DNA of 64,000 nucleotides from Nocardiopsis ganjiahuensis DSM 45031 (GCF_000341085.1 NZ_ANBA01000003.1:62001-126000); one strand, 5' to 3'; positions 24,548 through 33,299 are shown, numbered from the stretch's first letter. The notes: generated by a model from the letters alone, not told the origin. Numbers and translations: made by a program.

Positions 24548-27202
24548 TTGTCCAGTCAAACGGGAGCAGGAGCGCGCTGGACACGCGCGCTCATCTCCCT
24601 TCTCGTCATTCTCGTCGCGTTCGGCGCGGCGTGGTTCATTCCACCGCGGCTGGGGCTCGACCTCAGCGGCGGCACCCAGATCGTCCTGGAGACCCAGGAC
24701 GGCACCGACGGCACCGAGGCCAACTCGGAGAACACCGACAAGGTCGTCGAGGTGCTGCGCCAGCGCATCGACCGCCTCGGCGTGGCCGAGGCCACCATGT
24801 CGCGTTCCGGTGAGAACCGGATCATCGTCGAGCTCCCGGGCGTGCAGGACCCGGCGGAGGCCGCGGAGATCGTCGGCCAGACCGCCCAGCTGTCCTTCCA
24901 CCCCGTGCTCGGTGTGGGCGAACAGGGCGGTCAGGGCGTCCAGGCCCCCGGCGGCGGCGACTTCGCCAACCCGCCCGCGGACGAGGCCCGTGCCCCCGCC
25001 GACAGCGACGGCGAGGAAGGCGCCCCCGCGGAGGGCGGCGAACAGCCGGAGATGACGCAGGAGGAGATGGAAGAGCTCCTCGGCGGCATGCAGGGCGGCG
25101 GCCAGGGCATGCCCCAGGCGCCCGCCGGCCCCTCGGCGGAGAACCCCGAGGACGTCGCGATGACGTTGCCCGACGAAGAGGGCAACATGCTTCAGCTGGG
25201 TGAGACCTACATCCAGGGCGACCGCGTCTCCAGCGCCGACGCCGCGCTCGACAGCGTCAACCGCGCCCAGTGGGTCGTCAACGTCAGCTTCCGCGGCGAG
25301 GGCCGTGAGCAGTGGCGTGAACTGACCGGTCAGGCCGCCTGTTACCAGGAGGGCGACCCGCGCCGCCGCGTGGCGATCGTGCTGGACGACCAGATCATCT
25401 CCGCGCCGCAGGTGACCGCGGAGACCGGCTGTGAGGCCGGCATGTCCGGTGGCCAGACCACCATCAGCGGCCAGGACTTCACCAGCGAGAGCGCCAACGA
25501 GCTGGCCGTGCTGATCGAGGGCGGCTCGCTGCCGCTGCCGGTCACCGAGGTCCAGCGCCAGACGGTCGGCCCGACCCTCGGTGCCGCCGCCATCGAGGCC
25601 AGCGCCATCGCCGCGCTCCTGGGTATCGCCTTCACCGCCCTGTACATCACGGTGGTCTACCGGCTCGTCGGTTTCCTGGCCTCGATCGCACTGGCCTTCT
25701 ACACGCTGATCGCCTACGGAGCGCTGGTCGCCCTGGGGGCCACACTCACCCTGCCGGGTCTGGCGGGTTTCGTGTTGGCGATCGGTATGGCCATCGACGC
25801 CAACGTGCTGATCTTCGAACGTGCGCGTGAGGAGTACCAGCGTCAGCAGAAGACGTACGAGGCGAACAAGTCCGCCGGGATGAAGGACGCCACCGACGCC
25901 GAGGTCGCCAAGGCCGAGACCGGTGCGCTGGCGCGCCGTCGCCGCCGCGCGATCGCCCCGAGCCTGGAGAAGGCGTTCGTCCAGGGCACGCAGAAGGCCT
26001 GGAGCGCGGTCCTCGACACCAACGTCACCACGTTCCTCGCCGCCGGTCTGCTGTTCTTCTTCGCCTCCGGCACCGTGCAGGGCTTCGGCGTCACGCTGAG
26101 CATCGGCACCATCGCCTCGATGATCTCCGCGCTGATCATCGCGCGGGTGTTCGTCGAGTGGGCCGTGCGCCGCGCGGTCATCAAGAAGCACCCCGCGATC
26201 ACGGGCCTCAGCAAGATCGGCCCGGTCCGTACCTGGCTGGTCGAGAAGAACCCGCAGGTCATGGACTACCGCAGGGTCGGCCTCGTCGTCGCCGCGCTGG
26301 TGGTGCTGACCGCCGTCGCCGCCCCGTTCGTCCGGGACACCAACCTGGGTGTGGAGTTCACCGGCGGCCGGGTCCTGGAGTACGAGATCACCGGGGACGA
26401 GAACATCTCGGTGGACGAGGCGCGCACCGTCATCTCCGGCCTGGACTTCCCGGGTTCGGACACCGCGGTGGTGCAGGAGTCCGGTGACGGCGACATCTCC
26501 GTGCGCACCGGCGACATCTCCGACCCCGAGGCCGCCGACATCGCGGAGGCCCTGTCCGAGGAGACGGGCGGCGTGGAACTGGTCAGCGACGAGCTGATCG
26601 GTCCGAGCATGGGCGACGAGCTGCGCAACCGGGCGCTGATCGCCCTCGGCGCGGCCCTGGCCCTGCAGATGGTCTACCTGGCCTGGCGGTTCCGCTGGTC
26701 CTTCGGTGTCTCCACCATGCTGTCGCTGGCCTTCAACATGGTCCTGGTCATCGGCCTGTTCATCTGGTTGGGCAAGCCCATCGACGGTGTCTTCCTCGCC
26801 GCGATCCTGAGCGTCATCGGCTTCACCGTCAACGACACGGTGGTGGTCTTCGACAGGGTCCGGGACGAGTGGGCGAGGGACGACAAGTCCTCGTTCAAGG
26901 AGATCGCCAACCGTGCGGTGCTCAACACCCTGCCGCGTACGGTCAACACGACCGTCGGCGCGTGGATCATCCTGGGCTTCCTCACCTTCCTCGGTGGATC
27001 CTCGCTCCAGGACTTCTCCATCGCGATGCTGGTCGGTCTGACCACGGGTGTGTTCTCCACCGTCTTCGTCGCCGTGCCGCTCGCCATCTGGCTGCAGAAG
27101 TGGGACAGGACGCCCGCTCCGCACGTGCTCAAGGAGCGCAAGGCCAAGCAGAAGGTGGCCGCCAAGGCCGCCCGCGACGCCGACGACGGAGCCGTCGTGT
27201 GA
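24548..27202 (+). CDS. secDF: Fused protein export protein SecDF
   Basis: This is a single 884-residue polypeptide with both halves of the SecD-SecF complex, the proton-driven partner of SecYEG. The SecD part starts with GLDLSGGTQIVLE near residue 37. Its P1 region contains a Gly/Gln/Glu/Pro-rich insert (about 120-205), and its helices include GMAIDANVLIFERAREE. The SecF part begins near residue 565 with NPQVMDYRR and shows NLGVEFTGGRVLEYE and VNDTVVVFDRVRDEW. Twelve membrane helices are expected. The start is TTG at 24548, nine bases after AGAGG. Many actinomycetes carry separate secD and secF near yajC; here the genes are fused and yajC and ruv genes are not adjacent, so this may be an additional copy. 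Confidence 0.93.
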   Translation: MSSQTGAGARWTRALISLLVILVAFGAAWFIPPRLGLDLSGGTQIVLETQDGTDGTEANSENTDKVVEVLRQRIDRLGVAEATMSRSGENRIIVELPGVQDPAEAAEIVGQTAQLSFHPVLGVGEQGGQGVQAPGGGDFANPPADEARAPADSDGEEGAPAEGGEQPEMTQEEMEELLGGMQGGGQGMPQAPAGPSAENPEDVAMTLPDEEGNMLQLGETYIQGDRVSSADAALDSVNRAQWVVNVSFRGEGREQWRELTGQAACYQEGDPRRRVAIVLDDQIISAPQVTAETGCEAGMSGGQTTISGQDFTSESANELAVLIEGGSLPLPVTEVQRQTVGPTLGAAAIEASAIAALLGIAFTALYITVVYRLVGFLASIALAFYTLIAYGALVALGATLTLPGLAGFVLAIGMAIDANVLIFERAREEYQRQQKTYEANKSAGMKDATDAEVAKAETGALARRRRRAIAPSLEKAFVQGTQKAWSAVLDTNVTTFLAAGLLFFFASGTVQGFGVTLSIGTIASMISALIIARVFVEWAVRRAVIKKHPAITGLSKIGPVRTWLVEKNPQVMDYRRVGLVVAALVVLTAVAAPFVRDTNLGVEFTGGRVLEYEITGDENISVDEARTVISGLDFPGSDTAVVQESGDGDISVRTGDISDPEAADIAEALSEETGGVELVSDELIGPSMGDELRNRALIALGAALALQMVYLAWRFRWSFGVSTMLSLAFNMVLVIGLFIWLGKPIDGVFLAAILSVIGFTVNDTVVVFDRVRDEWARDDKSSFKEIANRAVLNTLPRTVNTTVGAWIILGFLTFLGGSSLQDFSIAMLVGLTTGVFSTVFVAVPLAIWLQKWDRTPAPHVLKERKAKQKVAAKAARDADDGAVV

Positions 27203-27230
27203 CGACCGGTCCCCGTCAGGGCTGAGCAGA

Positions 27231-27279
27231 AGGGGAGGGCCCCGGTCCGCGCACCACGCGCGGGCCGGGGCCCTCCCCT
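27231..27279. terminator. Long bidirectional terminator
   Basis: A 15-bp perfect outer stem (aggggagggccccgg with ccggggccctcccct) continues into a 7-bp inner stem and a 5-nt loop. On the plus strand it is followed by TGTT. It separates secDF from the convergent AIM24 gene. Confidence 0.85.
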
Positions 27280-27299
27280 TGTTCCGGAGCCCCTGCGGC

Positions 27300-27962
27300 T
27301 CAGCCGCTCGGTGTGGGGGCGGGGACGCCCTCCGAGGCCTGTACGAGCACGAAGCCCCGCCCCTCCAAGGAGAGCTGGAAGGCCTCGCCGCTGCCGCGCC
27401 CGATGAGGGCGCCCGCCTTGGCCGTCCTGCGGACGCCGGTCCGGAGCGCGCTCGACCAGGCGACGGCGGCGTCGGTGTCGACGAAGGTGGGCTGGTCGAT
27501 GTCGAGCAGCACGGGGGTCCCGTGGCAGGCGACAGCGATACGGCCCTGTCCCGTGAAGACCGTGTTGAAGAGCCCGCCGGTGGTCATGCCCGCGCCCTTG
27601 ACCCGGCGGATGTCCCACTCCAGGCCCGGTTCGAAGGCCAGCACGTTCTCCCCGTTGATCGTGATGGAGTCCCCCTCCAGGTCGATCAGGTGGACGTCCC
27701 AGGCGTCCCGGGCCAGGAACACGTCCCCCTGGCCGGAGACCCGCATCAGGGGCAGGCCCTCACCCGTGAAGGCCTTCTTGAAGAGCTTCCCGACACTGCC
27801 CGCGCCCTGGTAGGCGAAGTCGATGTTTCCCTGGTAGGCGACCATCGACCCCTGTCGGGCGAAGAACTCGCCGTTCAGCCCGACCCTGAGCATCTTGTGG
27901 TTCTGCAGGTGCATACCGGGCCGCTGGGTCTCCTGGGCCTGTTGGAAGAGTTCACTGCGCAC
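27300..27962 (-). CDS. AIM24 family protein
   Basis: The 220-residue protein belongs to the AIM24/TRAP-like family, built of beta-barrel repeats. Visible features are LRVGLNGEFFARQGSMVAYQGNIDF, the glycine-rich GAGSVGKLFKKAFTGEGLPLMRVSGQGDVFLA and the later mirror GLFNTVFTGQGRIAVACHG. The biochemical role in bacteria is not established; the yeast namesake acts in mitochondrial inner-membrane organisation. The GTG at 27962 has GAGGAC seven bases upstream. The promoter region contains a 22-bp tandem repeat. It stands alone between a terminator and rsmI. Confidence 0.85.
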   Translation of the reverse strand: MRSELFQQAQETQRPGMHLQNHKMLRVGLNGEFFARQGSMVAYQGNIDFAYQGAGSVGKLFKKAFTGEGLPLMRVSGQGDVFLARDAWDVHLIDLEGDSITINGENVLAFEPGLEWDIRRVKGAGMTTGGLFNTVFTGQGRIAVACHGTPVLLDIDQPTFVDTDAAVAWSSALRTGVRRTAKAGALIGRGSGEAFQLSLEGRGFVLVQASEGVPAPTPSG

Positions 27963-27975
27963 GGGGTCCTCGTCG

Positions 27976-28018
27976 TTCTCTCGGGGGTACTACCGGGTTC
28001 TCTCGGGGTACTACCGGG
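27976..28018. repeat. Tandem repeat, two copies of about 22 bp
   Basis: Two copies of ttctctcggggtactaccgg lie head to tail (27976-27997 and 27998-28018); the first copy has one extra G. They sit just upstream of the AIM24 ribosome site and 42 bp after the end of rsmI. A recent slippage duplication or a paired regulator site are both possible. Confidence 0.85.
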
Positions 28019-28060
28019 TTCGACGCTCCACGCCCGAAAAGGTTCCGGCCGGGAGCGGCC

Positions 28061-28942
28061 TCACTCGGCCTCGACCTCGACCACGCCGTGCACGAGGTCG
28101 TACACGCGGCGCTTGGGCACGCCCGTCTCCTTCGCGACCCGGGTGATCGCCTCCTTGCGGCGCGTCCCCTCGTCCTCCAGCTCCGCGACGGCGGCCACCA
28201 GGTCGGCGTCACTGGTGCGCTCCGCCTTGGGCCGGGCGCCCTCCACCACCACCGAGATCTCTCCGCGCACCCCCTCCGCGGCCCACTCGGCCAACTCGGC
28301 CAGGCCGCCCCGGCGCACCTCCTCGTAGGTCTTGGTGAGCTCGCGGCACACCGCCGCGCGGCGGTCGGCGCCGAAGGCCCCGGCCATCGCCTCCAGGGTG
28401 GCGGCGATCCGGTGCGGGCTCTCGAAGAAGACCATCGTGCGGCGCTCGCCGGAGAGTTCGGCCAGATACCCCTTCAGGCCCTTGCGCGGCGGGAAGCCCT
28501 CGAAGCAGAATCGGTCGGTGGGCAACCCGGACACCACCAGGGCGGTGGTCACCGCGGACGGGCCGGGGATCGCGGTGACCGGGATCCCCTCGTCCGCACA
28601 GGCCGCGGCCAGCCGGTATCCGGGGTCGGACACCCCGGGCATCCCGGCGTCGGTGACGACCAGGACCTCCTCCCCGCGGCGCAGGTCCTCGAGGAGCTCC
28701 TCGCCCCGGCGAGTCTCGTTCTGGTCGTAGTAGGAGACGATCCGGGCACCGGACTCCCCGCCCAACCGGATCCCCGTCCGGGAGGCGAACTGCCTCAGCC
28801 TCCGGGTGTCCTCCGCGGCGATGACACGCGCGCCCTCCAGCGCGTGCAGCAACCGGGGCGGCGCGTCCTCCTGGTTCCCGATGGGCAACCCGGCCAGAAC
28901 GAGCCTCCCGACCCGCCTCGTCCCGTCCACAACCTCAACCAC
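28061..28942 (-). CDS. rsmI: 16S rRNA (cytidine1402-2'-O)-methyltransferase RsmI
   Basis: The 293-residue tetrapyrrole-methylase-fold enzyme methylates C1402 of 16S rRNA using SAM. Motifs are [17 protein letters not shown] near the N-terminus, [25 protein letters not shown] (about residues 95-107), [11 protein letters not shown] and FEGFPPRKG. The C-terminal region has [12 protein letters not shown] and a helix-turn-helix-like tail. The GTG at 28942 gives [16 protein letters not shown]. It is divergent from the mannosyltransferase gene with a 110-bp gap, the usual actinobacterial arrangement. Confidence 0.95.
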   Translation of the reverse strand: MVEVVDGTRRVGRLVLAGLPIGNQEDAPPRLLHALEGARVIAAEDTRRLRQFASRTGIRLGGESGARIVSYYDQNETRRGEELLEDLRRGEEVLVVTDAGMPGVSDPGYRLAAACADEGIPVTAIPGPSAVTTALVVSGLPTDRFCFEGFPPRKGLKGYLAELSGERRTMVFFESPHRIAATLEAMAGAFGADRRAAVCRELTKTYEEVRRGGLAELAEWAAEGVRGEISVVVEGARPKAERTSDADLVAAVAELEDEGTRRKEAITRVAKETGVPKRRVYDLVHGVVEVEAE

Positions 28943-29052
28943 TGTGATCCCCGTCCTGTCGCGCTACGGTTGGCACTATCGCGCCACCCGAAACCCGGTT
29001 TCGCGGCCCGTCCGCAACGGACCCCATCTCTGACCCCAACCTACGAGCCGAG

Positions 29053-30690
29053 ATGACCACCACCGCACTTCACAGCGAGGCAGCGCCCTCGAGCCCCCCG
29101 GCCTCGGCCCAGCCGCCGACACTCCGTTCCCGCTTCGCGCCCGGCCTTCCCAGCCCCTGGTGGCTGGGCTGGTTGGGGGCCGTCGTCGTCGCGCTGTTCG
29201 CCGGTGCCCTGAGGTTCTTCAACCTCGACCAGCCCGAACGCATCTACTTCGACGAGACCTACTACGCCACGGACGCCTACGCGCTGTGGGAGTTCGGGTA
29301 CGAGCACGACTCGCTGGACGAGTCCGACCAGCTGCTGTCCCAGGGCGATCCGAACATCTGGACCGGCACGGGCGATTTCATCGTGCACCCGCCGGTCGGC
29401 AAGTGGATGATCGCGCTCGGCGACTGGCTGTACTCGATCATGCCCTTCGGCTCGGCCGTGACCCCCGAGGGCTGGCGCGTGGCCTCCGCCCTGGCCGGGA
29501 TGATCTCCGTTCTCATCCTGGTACGGCTCGCCACCCGCATGACCCGGTCGGTGCTGCTCGGCTGCACGGCCGGCCTCGTCCTGGCGCTGGACGGCCTGCA
29601 CTTCACGCTCAGCCGTATCGCCATGGTGGACATCTTCCTCACCCTGTGGATCCTGGCCGGGTTCACCTGTCTGGTGATCGACCGGGACAAGACCAGGGAA
29701 CGGCTGGCCCGGCTCGGGGAGGCCGGGACCGAGCTCGCCGGCGTGGGCTGGCTCGGGATGCGCTGGTGGCGGCTGGCAGCGGGACTGTGCTTCGGCCTGG
29801 CGATCGGCACCAAGTGGTCGGCCCTGTTCTTCGTGGCCGCCTTCGGTCTGCTCACCGTGGCCTGGGACTACGGGGCCCGGCGCAGTGTCGGCCAGCAGCG
29901 TCCCCTCGGCCGCTGGCTCGGCTTCGACGCCGTCCCGGCGTTCTTCCAGACTGTGGTGGTGGCGGCGATCGTCTACCTGGTCTCCTGGTCGGGCTGGCTC
30001 TTCACGCGCGGCGGCTACAACCGGGACTACGCGGACGGCCTGGCACCCGACTGGCTGCCGAGCTTCGTGAGCGCGCCCTTCGAGGCCCTGGTGAGCCTGT
30101 ACAACTACCACTCCCGGATGATGAACTTCCACTCCGGCCTGACCAGCGACCACTCCTACATCTCGGCTCCGTGGGAATGGCTGGTCATGCGCACCCCGGT
30201 GATGTTCCACTACGACGGCCAGGCCGCCGGGTGCGACACCGGGAACTGCGTGACCTCGGTGGTGTCCATCGGAACACCGGTCATCTGGTGGATCAGCATC
30301 CTGGCCACGGTCGTGATGTTCGGCTGGTGGATCACCTTCCGGGACTGGCGCGCCGGCGCGGTCCTGCTCGCGGTGGCGGCGGGCTGGCTGCCCTGGTTCG
30401 CCTACCCGGAACGCCCCATGTTCCTGTTCTACGCGCTGCCGTTCCTGCCCTTCCTGGTGCTGGCCATCGTGCTGATGCTGGGCCTGGTGATGGGCGCGGG
30501 CGAGGACAGTCCCCGTTTCGCCCCCTATCTGCGGGCGCTGGGCGGGGTGGTCTTCGGTGTCGTGGTCCTGCTGATCATCGCCCACTTCGCCTACCTCTAC
30601 CCGGTGCTGGCGGCCTATCCGGTCCCGGAGGAGACCTGGCGGGACCGGCTCTGGTTCGACGTGTGGGTCTACGGTCGGGACGCTTCCTGA
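29053..30690 (+). CDS. pmt: Dolichyl-phosphate-mannose-type protein mannosyltransferase
   Basis: The 545-residue GT39 membrane enzyme transfers mannose from polyprenyl phosphate mannose to Ser/Thr of exported proteins. The catalytic DE pair is in RIYFDETYYATDAYALWEFG (Asp67-Glu68), placed in the first extracellular loop. FIVHPPVGKWMIALGDW and LDGLHFTLSRIAMVDIFL are also family hallmarks. About ten membrane helices are predicted by eye. In actinomycetes Pmt works with Sec-exported substrates and commonly lies beside rsmI, as here. The ATG at 29053 has CGAGCCGAG upstream. Confidence 0.94.
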   Translation: MTTTALHSEAAPSSPPASAQPPTLRSRFAPGLPSPWWLGWLGAVVVALFAGALRFFNLDQPERIYFDETYYATDAYALWEFGYEHDSLDESDQLLSQGDPNIWTGTGDFIVHPPVGKWMIALGDWLYSIMPFGSAVTPEGWRVASALAGMISVLILVRLATRMTRSVLLGCTAGLVLALDGLHFTLSRIAMVDIFLTLWILAGFTCLVIDRDKTRERLARLGEAGTELAGVGWLGMRWWRLAAGLCFGLAIGTKWSALFFVAAFGLLTVAWDYGARRSVGQQRPLGRWLGFDAVPAFFQTVVVAAIVYLVSWSGWLFTRGGYNRDYADGLAPDWLPSFVSAPFEALVSLYNYHSRMMNFHSGLTSDHSYISAPWEWLVMRTPVMFHYDGQAAGCDTGNCVTSVVSIGTPVIWWISILATVVMFGWWITFRDWRAGAVLLAVAAGWLPWFAYPERPMFLFYALPFLPFLVLAIVLMLGLVMGAGEDSPRFAPYLRALGGVVFGVVVLLIIAHFAYLYPVLAAYPVPEETWRDRLWFDVWVYGRDAS

Positions 30691-31034
30691 GCAAGGGCTT
30701 GTTCGGTGGACGCGCCCTTGCCCGGGAACGGGGGAATACCGTTCCCCGGAACACATCTCCATTAGTGGCAGAAGGGCTGGAAAGCAACAGTTTCGAGTAG
30801 CCGAAACAGGACACTCGGAGAGTGTGGATTCCTGCCGGAAAAGCCTCGGCAGGGCACCACTCCCCCTGGTAACGTCTGCAACTGGTTGCTGTTGTTGTTT
30901 CCATGGATGCCCGAGGCGCCTCGCGGAACTTCACGTGGGCGCTTGTCGATTCGGGATTACCCTTCGTCGGTCCGGCGCCCGGCGACCCGGGACCAGCAGG
31001 GTGCGGTCCCGCCGTAGTCCCCAAGGGAGAGCAC
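30691..31034 (+). promoter_or_regulatory. Long leader region of the cold-shock gene
   Basis: About 340 bp lie between pmt and the cold-shock gene. The region includes an A/T-richer part (30,770-30,900) that probably holds the promoter. A plus-strand frame from 30903 runs in phase into the cold-shock gene, but it has no family match at its N-terminus and I treat it as untranslated. Cold-shock genes often have long structured leaders; a specific structure was not resolved by eye. Confidence 0.4.
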
Positions 31035-31238
31035 ATGGCTCAGGGCACCGTGAAGTGGTTCAACTCTGAGAAGGGTTTCGGGTTCATCGCCGTCGAGGGT
31101 GGTCAGCCCGACGTGTTCGTGCACTACTCGGCGATCGCGGGTACCGGCTTCCGGAACCTGGAAGAGGACCAGAAGGTCGAGTTCGACATCATCCAGGGCC
31201 CGAAGGGCCCGCAGGCGGCGGACGTTCGCGCGGTCTGA
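31035..31238 (+). CDS. Cold shock protein
   Basis: The 67-residue single cold-shock domain is a five-stranded OB fold that binds single-stranded RNA and DNA. The two nucleic-acid-binding motifs are [12 protein letters not shown] (RNP1 region, residues 7-18) and DVFVHYSAI (RNP2 region, residues 26-34). Its length is typical of the actinobacterial CspA-like group. The ATG at 31035 follows GGGAGAGCAC. A hairpin terminator begins 19 bp after the stop, so it forms a single-gene transcript. Confidence 0.96.
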   Translation: MAQGTVKWFNSEKGFGFIAVEGGQPDVFVHYSAIAGTGFRNLEEDQKVEFDIIQGPKGPQAADVRAV

Positions 31239-31257
31239 CCGTCATACGTGCGTTTCC

Positions 31258-31288
31258 CCAGCCCTCCACTCACCGAGTGGGGGGCTGG
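31258..31288 (+). terminator. Terminator of the cold-shock gene
   Basis: A 14-bp stem with one G-T pair (ccagccctccactc with gagtggggggctgg) closes a 3-nt loop and is followed by TTCGCTTT. Confidence 0.75.
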
Positions 31289-31408
31289 TTCGCTTTCCGC
31301 ACCGGTTCGACGGCGGTCCGGCCACGGAGCCGGACACGGTTACCCAACCCCGGCGATACCGGTTAACCTGCTTGAAGCCGTTCGGTACACCAAGAGCGAG
31401 GATGAAAC

Positions 31409-31708
31409 ATGAGCTGGGGAGAAGTTGGCATCCTGCTGCTGGCGGCGCTACTGATCTTCGGTCCTGATCAGCTCCCCCATGCCGCTCGGCAGGTCGGCCG
31501 AGTGCTGCGGCAGCTCCGCACCATGGCCAACTCCGCCTCCAACGACATCAAGGAGGGGCTCGGCCCGGAGTACAAGGACTTCGACGTCCAGGACCTCCAC
31601 CCCAAGCGCTTCATCCAGAAGCACTTCTGGGAGGAGGAGGAAGAGGAGAAGAAGCCCGTCTCCCGCCTGAACGGCAAGCGCCCGCCCTTCGATGACGAGG
31701 CCACCTGA
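31409..31708 (+). CDS. tatB: Twin-arginine translocase subunit TatB
   Basis: The protein has 99 residues. One short N-terminal membrane helix (WGEVGILLLAALLIFGPDQLP, residues 3-23) with the FGPDQLP hinge is followed by an amphipathic helix ARQVGRVLRQLRTMA and an acidic tail with a run of Glu. This is the TatA/B architecture; the Asp-Gln-Leu-Pro hinge and the length favour TatB (Sec-independent translocase protein) over TatA. The product helps recognise twin-arginine signals such as that of the carbonic anhydrase in this window. The ATG at 31409 follows GAGGATGAAAC; an ATG at 31402 is out of frame. tatA and tatC are not adjacent, which is normal in actinomycetes. Confidence 0.88.
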   Translation: MSWGEVGILLLAALLIFGPDQLPHAARQVGRVLRQLRTMANSASNDIKEGLGPEYKDFDVQDLHPKRFIQKHFWEEEEEEKKPVSRLNGKRPPFDDEAT

Positions 31709-31750
31709 CCCCTGTTCCGCCGGCCCGCTCCCCCGTCCGCGCTCCGGCGG

Positions 31751-32302
31751 TCAGCCGACGAGCATCAGGAAGAACGCGGCCAGGGTGAGCAGGACGACCG
31801 CCCCGATGATGATCGCGGGCGACCCCACCGCCAGGATCAGCGCCTCCACCGCCACCGCACCGCCCAGTGCCGCCGTGATCCAGGGCCACCGGGGCCGCGG
31901 GGCCCAGTCGTGGCGGCGTTCGCGCGCCGCCGCGATCAGGAACGCCAGCCCGATCGCCACCCAGAACACCAGGTGGGCGGCGATCCGGGCACCCGGATCG
32001 ACGTAGTCGGCCATGCCTCCGACAACCATGACGTAGAAGACCGTCCCCGTGGCCAGGTGCCAGAACCCCCTGCTCCGCTCCACCGGGATGGCCTTGCTCC
32101 TGGCCCTGGTCGTGCGCCGGAAGCGTTCGGCGGCCACAGGGTGTGCGTCATCGGGCGCCGGAGCGGTCCGGGACGGCTGCTCCACCGGTTCGGGAGCGGG
32201 CCCGGGCGCCGGCGGCGGGACCGGCGGGCGGGTGTACCCGCCCTCCGGCTCGGGTTCCTCCGGATACTGGTATCCGCCTGGGTACTGGGGGGAGTCGGAC
32301 AC
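31751..32302 (-). CDS. Membrane protein with Pro-rich N-terminus
   Basis: The protein has 183 residues and I do not recognise a specific family. The first ~60 residues are rich in Pro, Glu, Tyr and Gly (cytoplasmic, disordered). Four hydrophobic segments follow: FWHLATGTVFYVMVVGG, AAHLVFWVAIGLAFLIAA, WPWITAALGGAVAVEALIL and AIIIGAVVLLTLAAFFLML. The GTG at 32302 (AAGGGG about 13 bases upstream) gives an N-terminus VSDSPQYPGGYQYP of familiar actinobacterial type; the frame could start as far up as 32380. About 170 bp upstream on the same strand is a Trp-rich leader peptide with a hairpin, so expression may be attenuated. Confidence 0.65.
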   Translation of the reverse strand: MSDSPQYPGGYQYPEEPEPEGGYTRPPVPPPAPGPAPEPVEQPSRTAPAPDDAHPVAAERFRRTTRARSKAIPVERSRGFWHLATGTVFYVMVVGGMADYVDPGARIAAHLVFWVAIGLAFLIAAARERRHDWAPRPRWPWITAALGGAVAVEALILAVGSPAIIIGAVVLLTLAAFFLMLVG

Positions 32303-32474
32303 GGATGCTGCCGCCCCTTCACGGTCGGTCCGGACCTGACTGTCCTCTTGTCGTACCGGGCTCCTACCCGGCGGACTCATCGGTCAAATCCCCGACGCCC
32401 GGGAGCGTGGTCCGAAACCCCTTGGAAAAGGCTCCTCCACGTCTCCGCGGCCGTGCCGTGTCCGGACTCGTGAA

Positions 32475-32506
32475 GGGGGCCCGCCGACGAAGTCGAACGG
32501 GCCCCC
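32475..32506 (-). terminator. Hairpin downstream of the Trp-rich leader
   Basis: A 9-bp perfect GC stem (gggggcccg with cgggccccc) plus a short inner CGAC/GTCG stem lies 43 bp after the leader-peptide stop on the minus strand and is followed by TTCACG. A smaller hairpin (GTTCT-TACG-AGAAC) lies between the two. The arrangement resembles an attenuator, but a competing antiterminator was not identified. Confidence 0.6.
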
Positions 32507-32548
32507 TCGGTCGCCTGCGTTCTCGTAAGAACGGTCAGCGCGCGCTGG

Positions 32549-32602
32549 CTACCACCAGCTCCAGCCGTTGCCGTTGCGAGTGGCCTTCGCGTGCGTGGTC
32601 AT
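32549..32602 (-). CDS. Candidate Trp-codon-rich leader peptide
   Basis: The ORF has 17 codons and reads MTTHAKATRNGNGWSWW. The last four codons are TGG-AGC-TGG-TGG followed by TAG. A strong ribosome site, AAAGGTGG, lies 6 bases before the ATG at 32602. Three Trp codons directly before the stop are the signature of a leader whose translation senses charged tRNA-Trp. The hairpins that follow on the same strand fit that idea. The downstream gene is a membrane protein, not a known tryptophan biosynthesis gene. A short ribosomally made peptide product is an alternative, but no modification enzyme is nearby. Confidence 0.5.
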   Translation of the reverse strand: MTTHAKATRNGNGWSWW

Positions 32603-33227
32603 GGCATCCACCTTTCTTTTGATGTCTCCGGCCCATCCCGAACCCAAGATGTCCTATCTCGACAGGCACCACAAGACCCATGCTCGAATATTCGTCATTC
32701 CATGGCCGACCTTCGACCAAAGGTTGCAGCTGTGGCATACGGAAGTCCGCAGAAGTCACTGTTGTCGCAGTTCAGGCAAGTTCCCGTGGCCCACGCCGAA
32801 CACACCCTCCCCGGTGACCTGCAAAAACAAGACCGAAGACAAGCAAAATCCAAGAAGCCCGGCATAACAGAGGGTGATGGTACCGCTATTGCGGTTCGAG
32901 CACAGGGGAATCCCTCAGGGACTCGCCGGGAGGGTCGGCCCGGAAGCGTGTCTCGACGTGACAGCGAGCGTTCGTATAGGGACATGACGGGAGAAACCAT
33001 CACAGAACTACGCTTCTCCGGTGTATCACCAGAAGAAGGACAGTCACTCTGTGTACCTCGAAGGAAACCCGGACCCTCGGGGAAGTACGTCCCATCCGCC
33101 TCAGGAATCCCAGTTTCGGACAAGCACTAAAGGAAGTATTCTCTGCCGCTTTTCGGGTGAGCGCTTCGCCCGCCCTGCGGGGCAGAGGAGCCGAGAGGGC
33201 TCCGGGGAGACCCGGGACACGGCGGAA
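32603..33227. other. Lower-G+C stretch with no supported gene
   Basis: This ~600-bp region has visibly more A and T than its flanks. Open frames exist on both strands (for example 32695-33123 minus) but have no ribosome sites, codon bias or recognisable motifs. It presumably contains the promoter of the Trp-rich leader on the minus strand (candidate TTGTGG, then TAGGAC, near 32,650-32,675). Foreign origin or a decayed gene is possible. Confidence 0.4.
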
Positions 33228-33296
33228 TCAGCCGAGCGCCGGGCCGCCAGCGGCGAGCAGGGCGACAGCGGACGAGACCAGGGCCGCGCCCGGCAC
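33228..33296 (-). pseudogene. Tiny hydrophobic ORF behind the TetR gene, possible gene remnant
   Basis: A 22-codon minus-strand ORF begins 4 bp after the tetR stop and reads VPGAALVSSAVALLAAGGPALG, a single membrane-like segment. It lacks a ribosome site of its own and may be the surviving start or end of a membrane protein once co-transcribed with the regulator. It could equally be chance. Confidence 0.25.
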
Positions 33297-33299
33297 GGC

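Noticed and set aside
22874..27124. A 1416-codon open frame on the minus strand opposite secDF and across metG
   Set aside because: It is antisense to two well-recognised genes, has the Gly/Arg/His-rich composition of a GC-biased shadow frame, and shows no domain.
32695..33123. A 142-codon minus-strand ORF in the lower-G+C stretch
   Set aside because: It has several Cys residues that looked interesting, but no ribosome site, no recognisable motif, and codon use unlike any neighbour. It lies where the leader promoter is expected.
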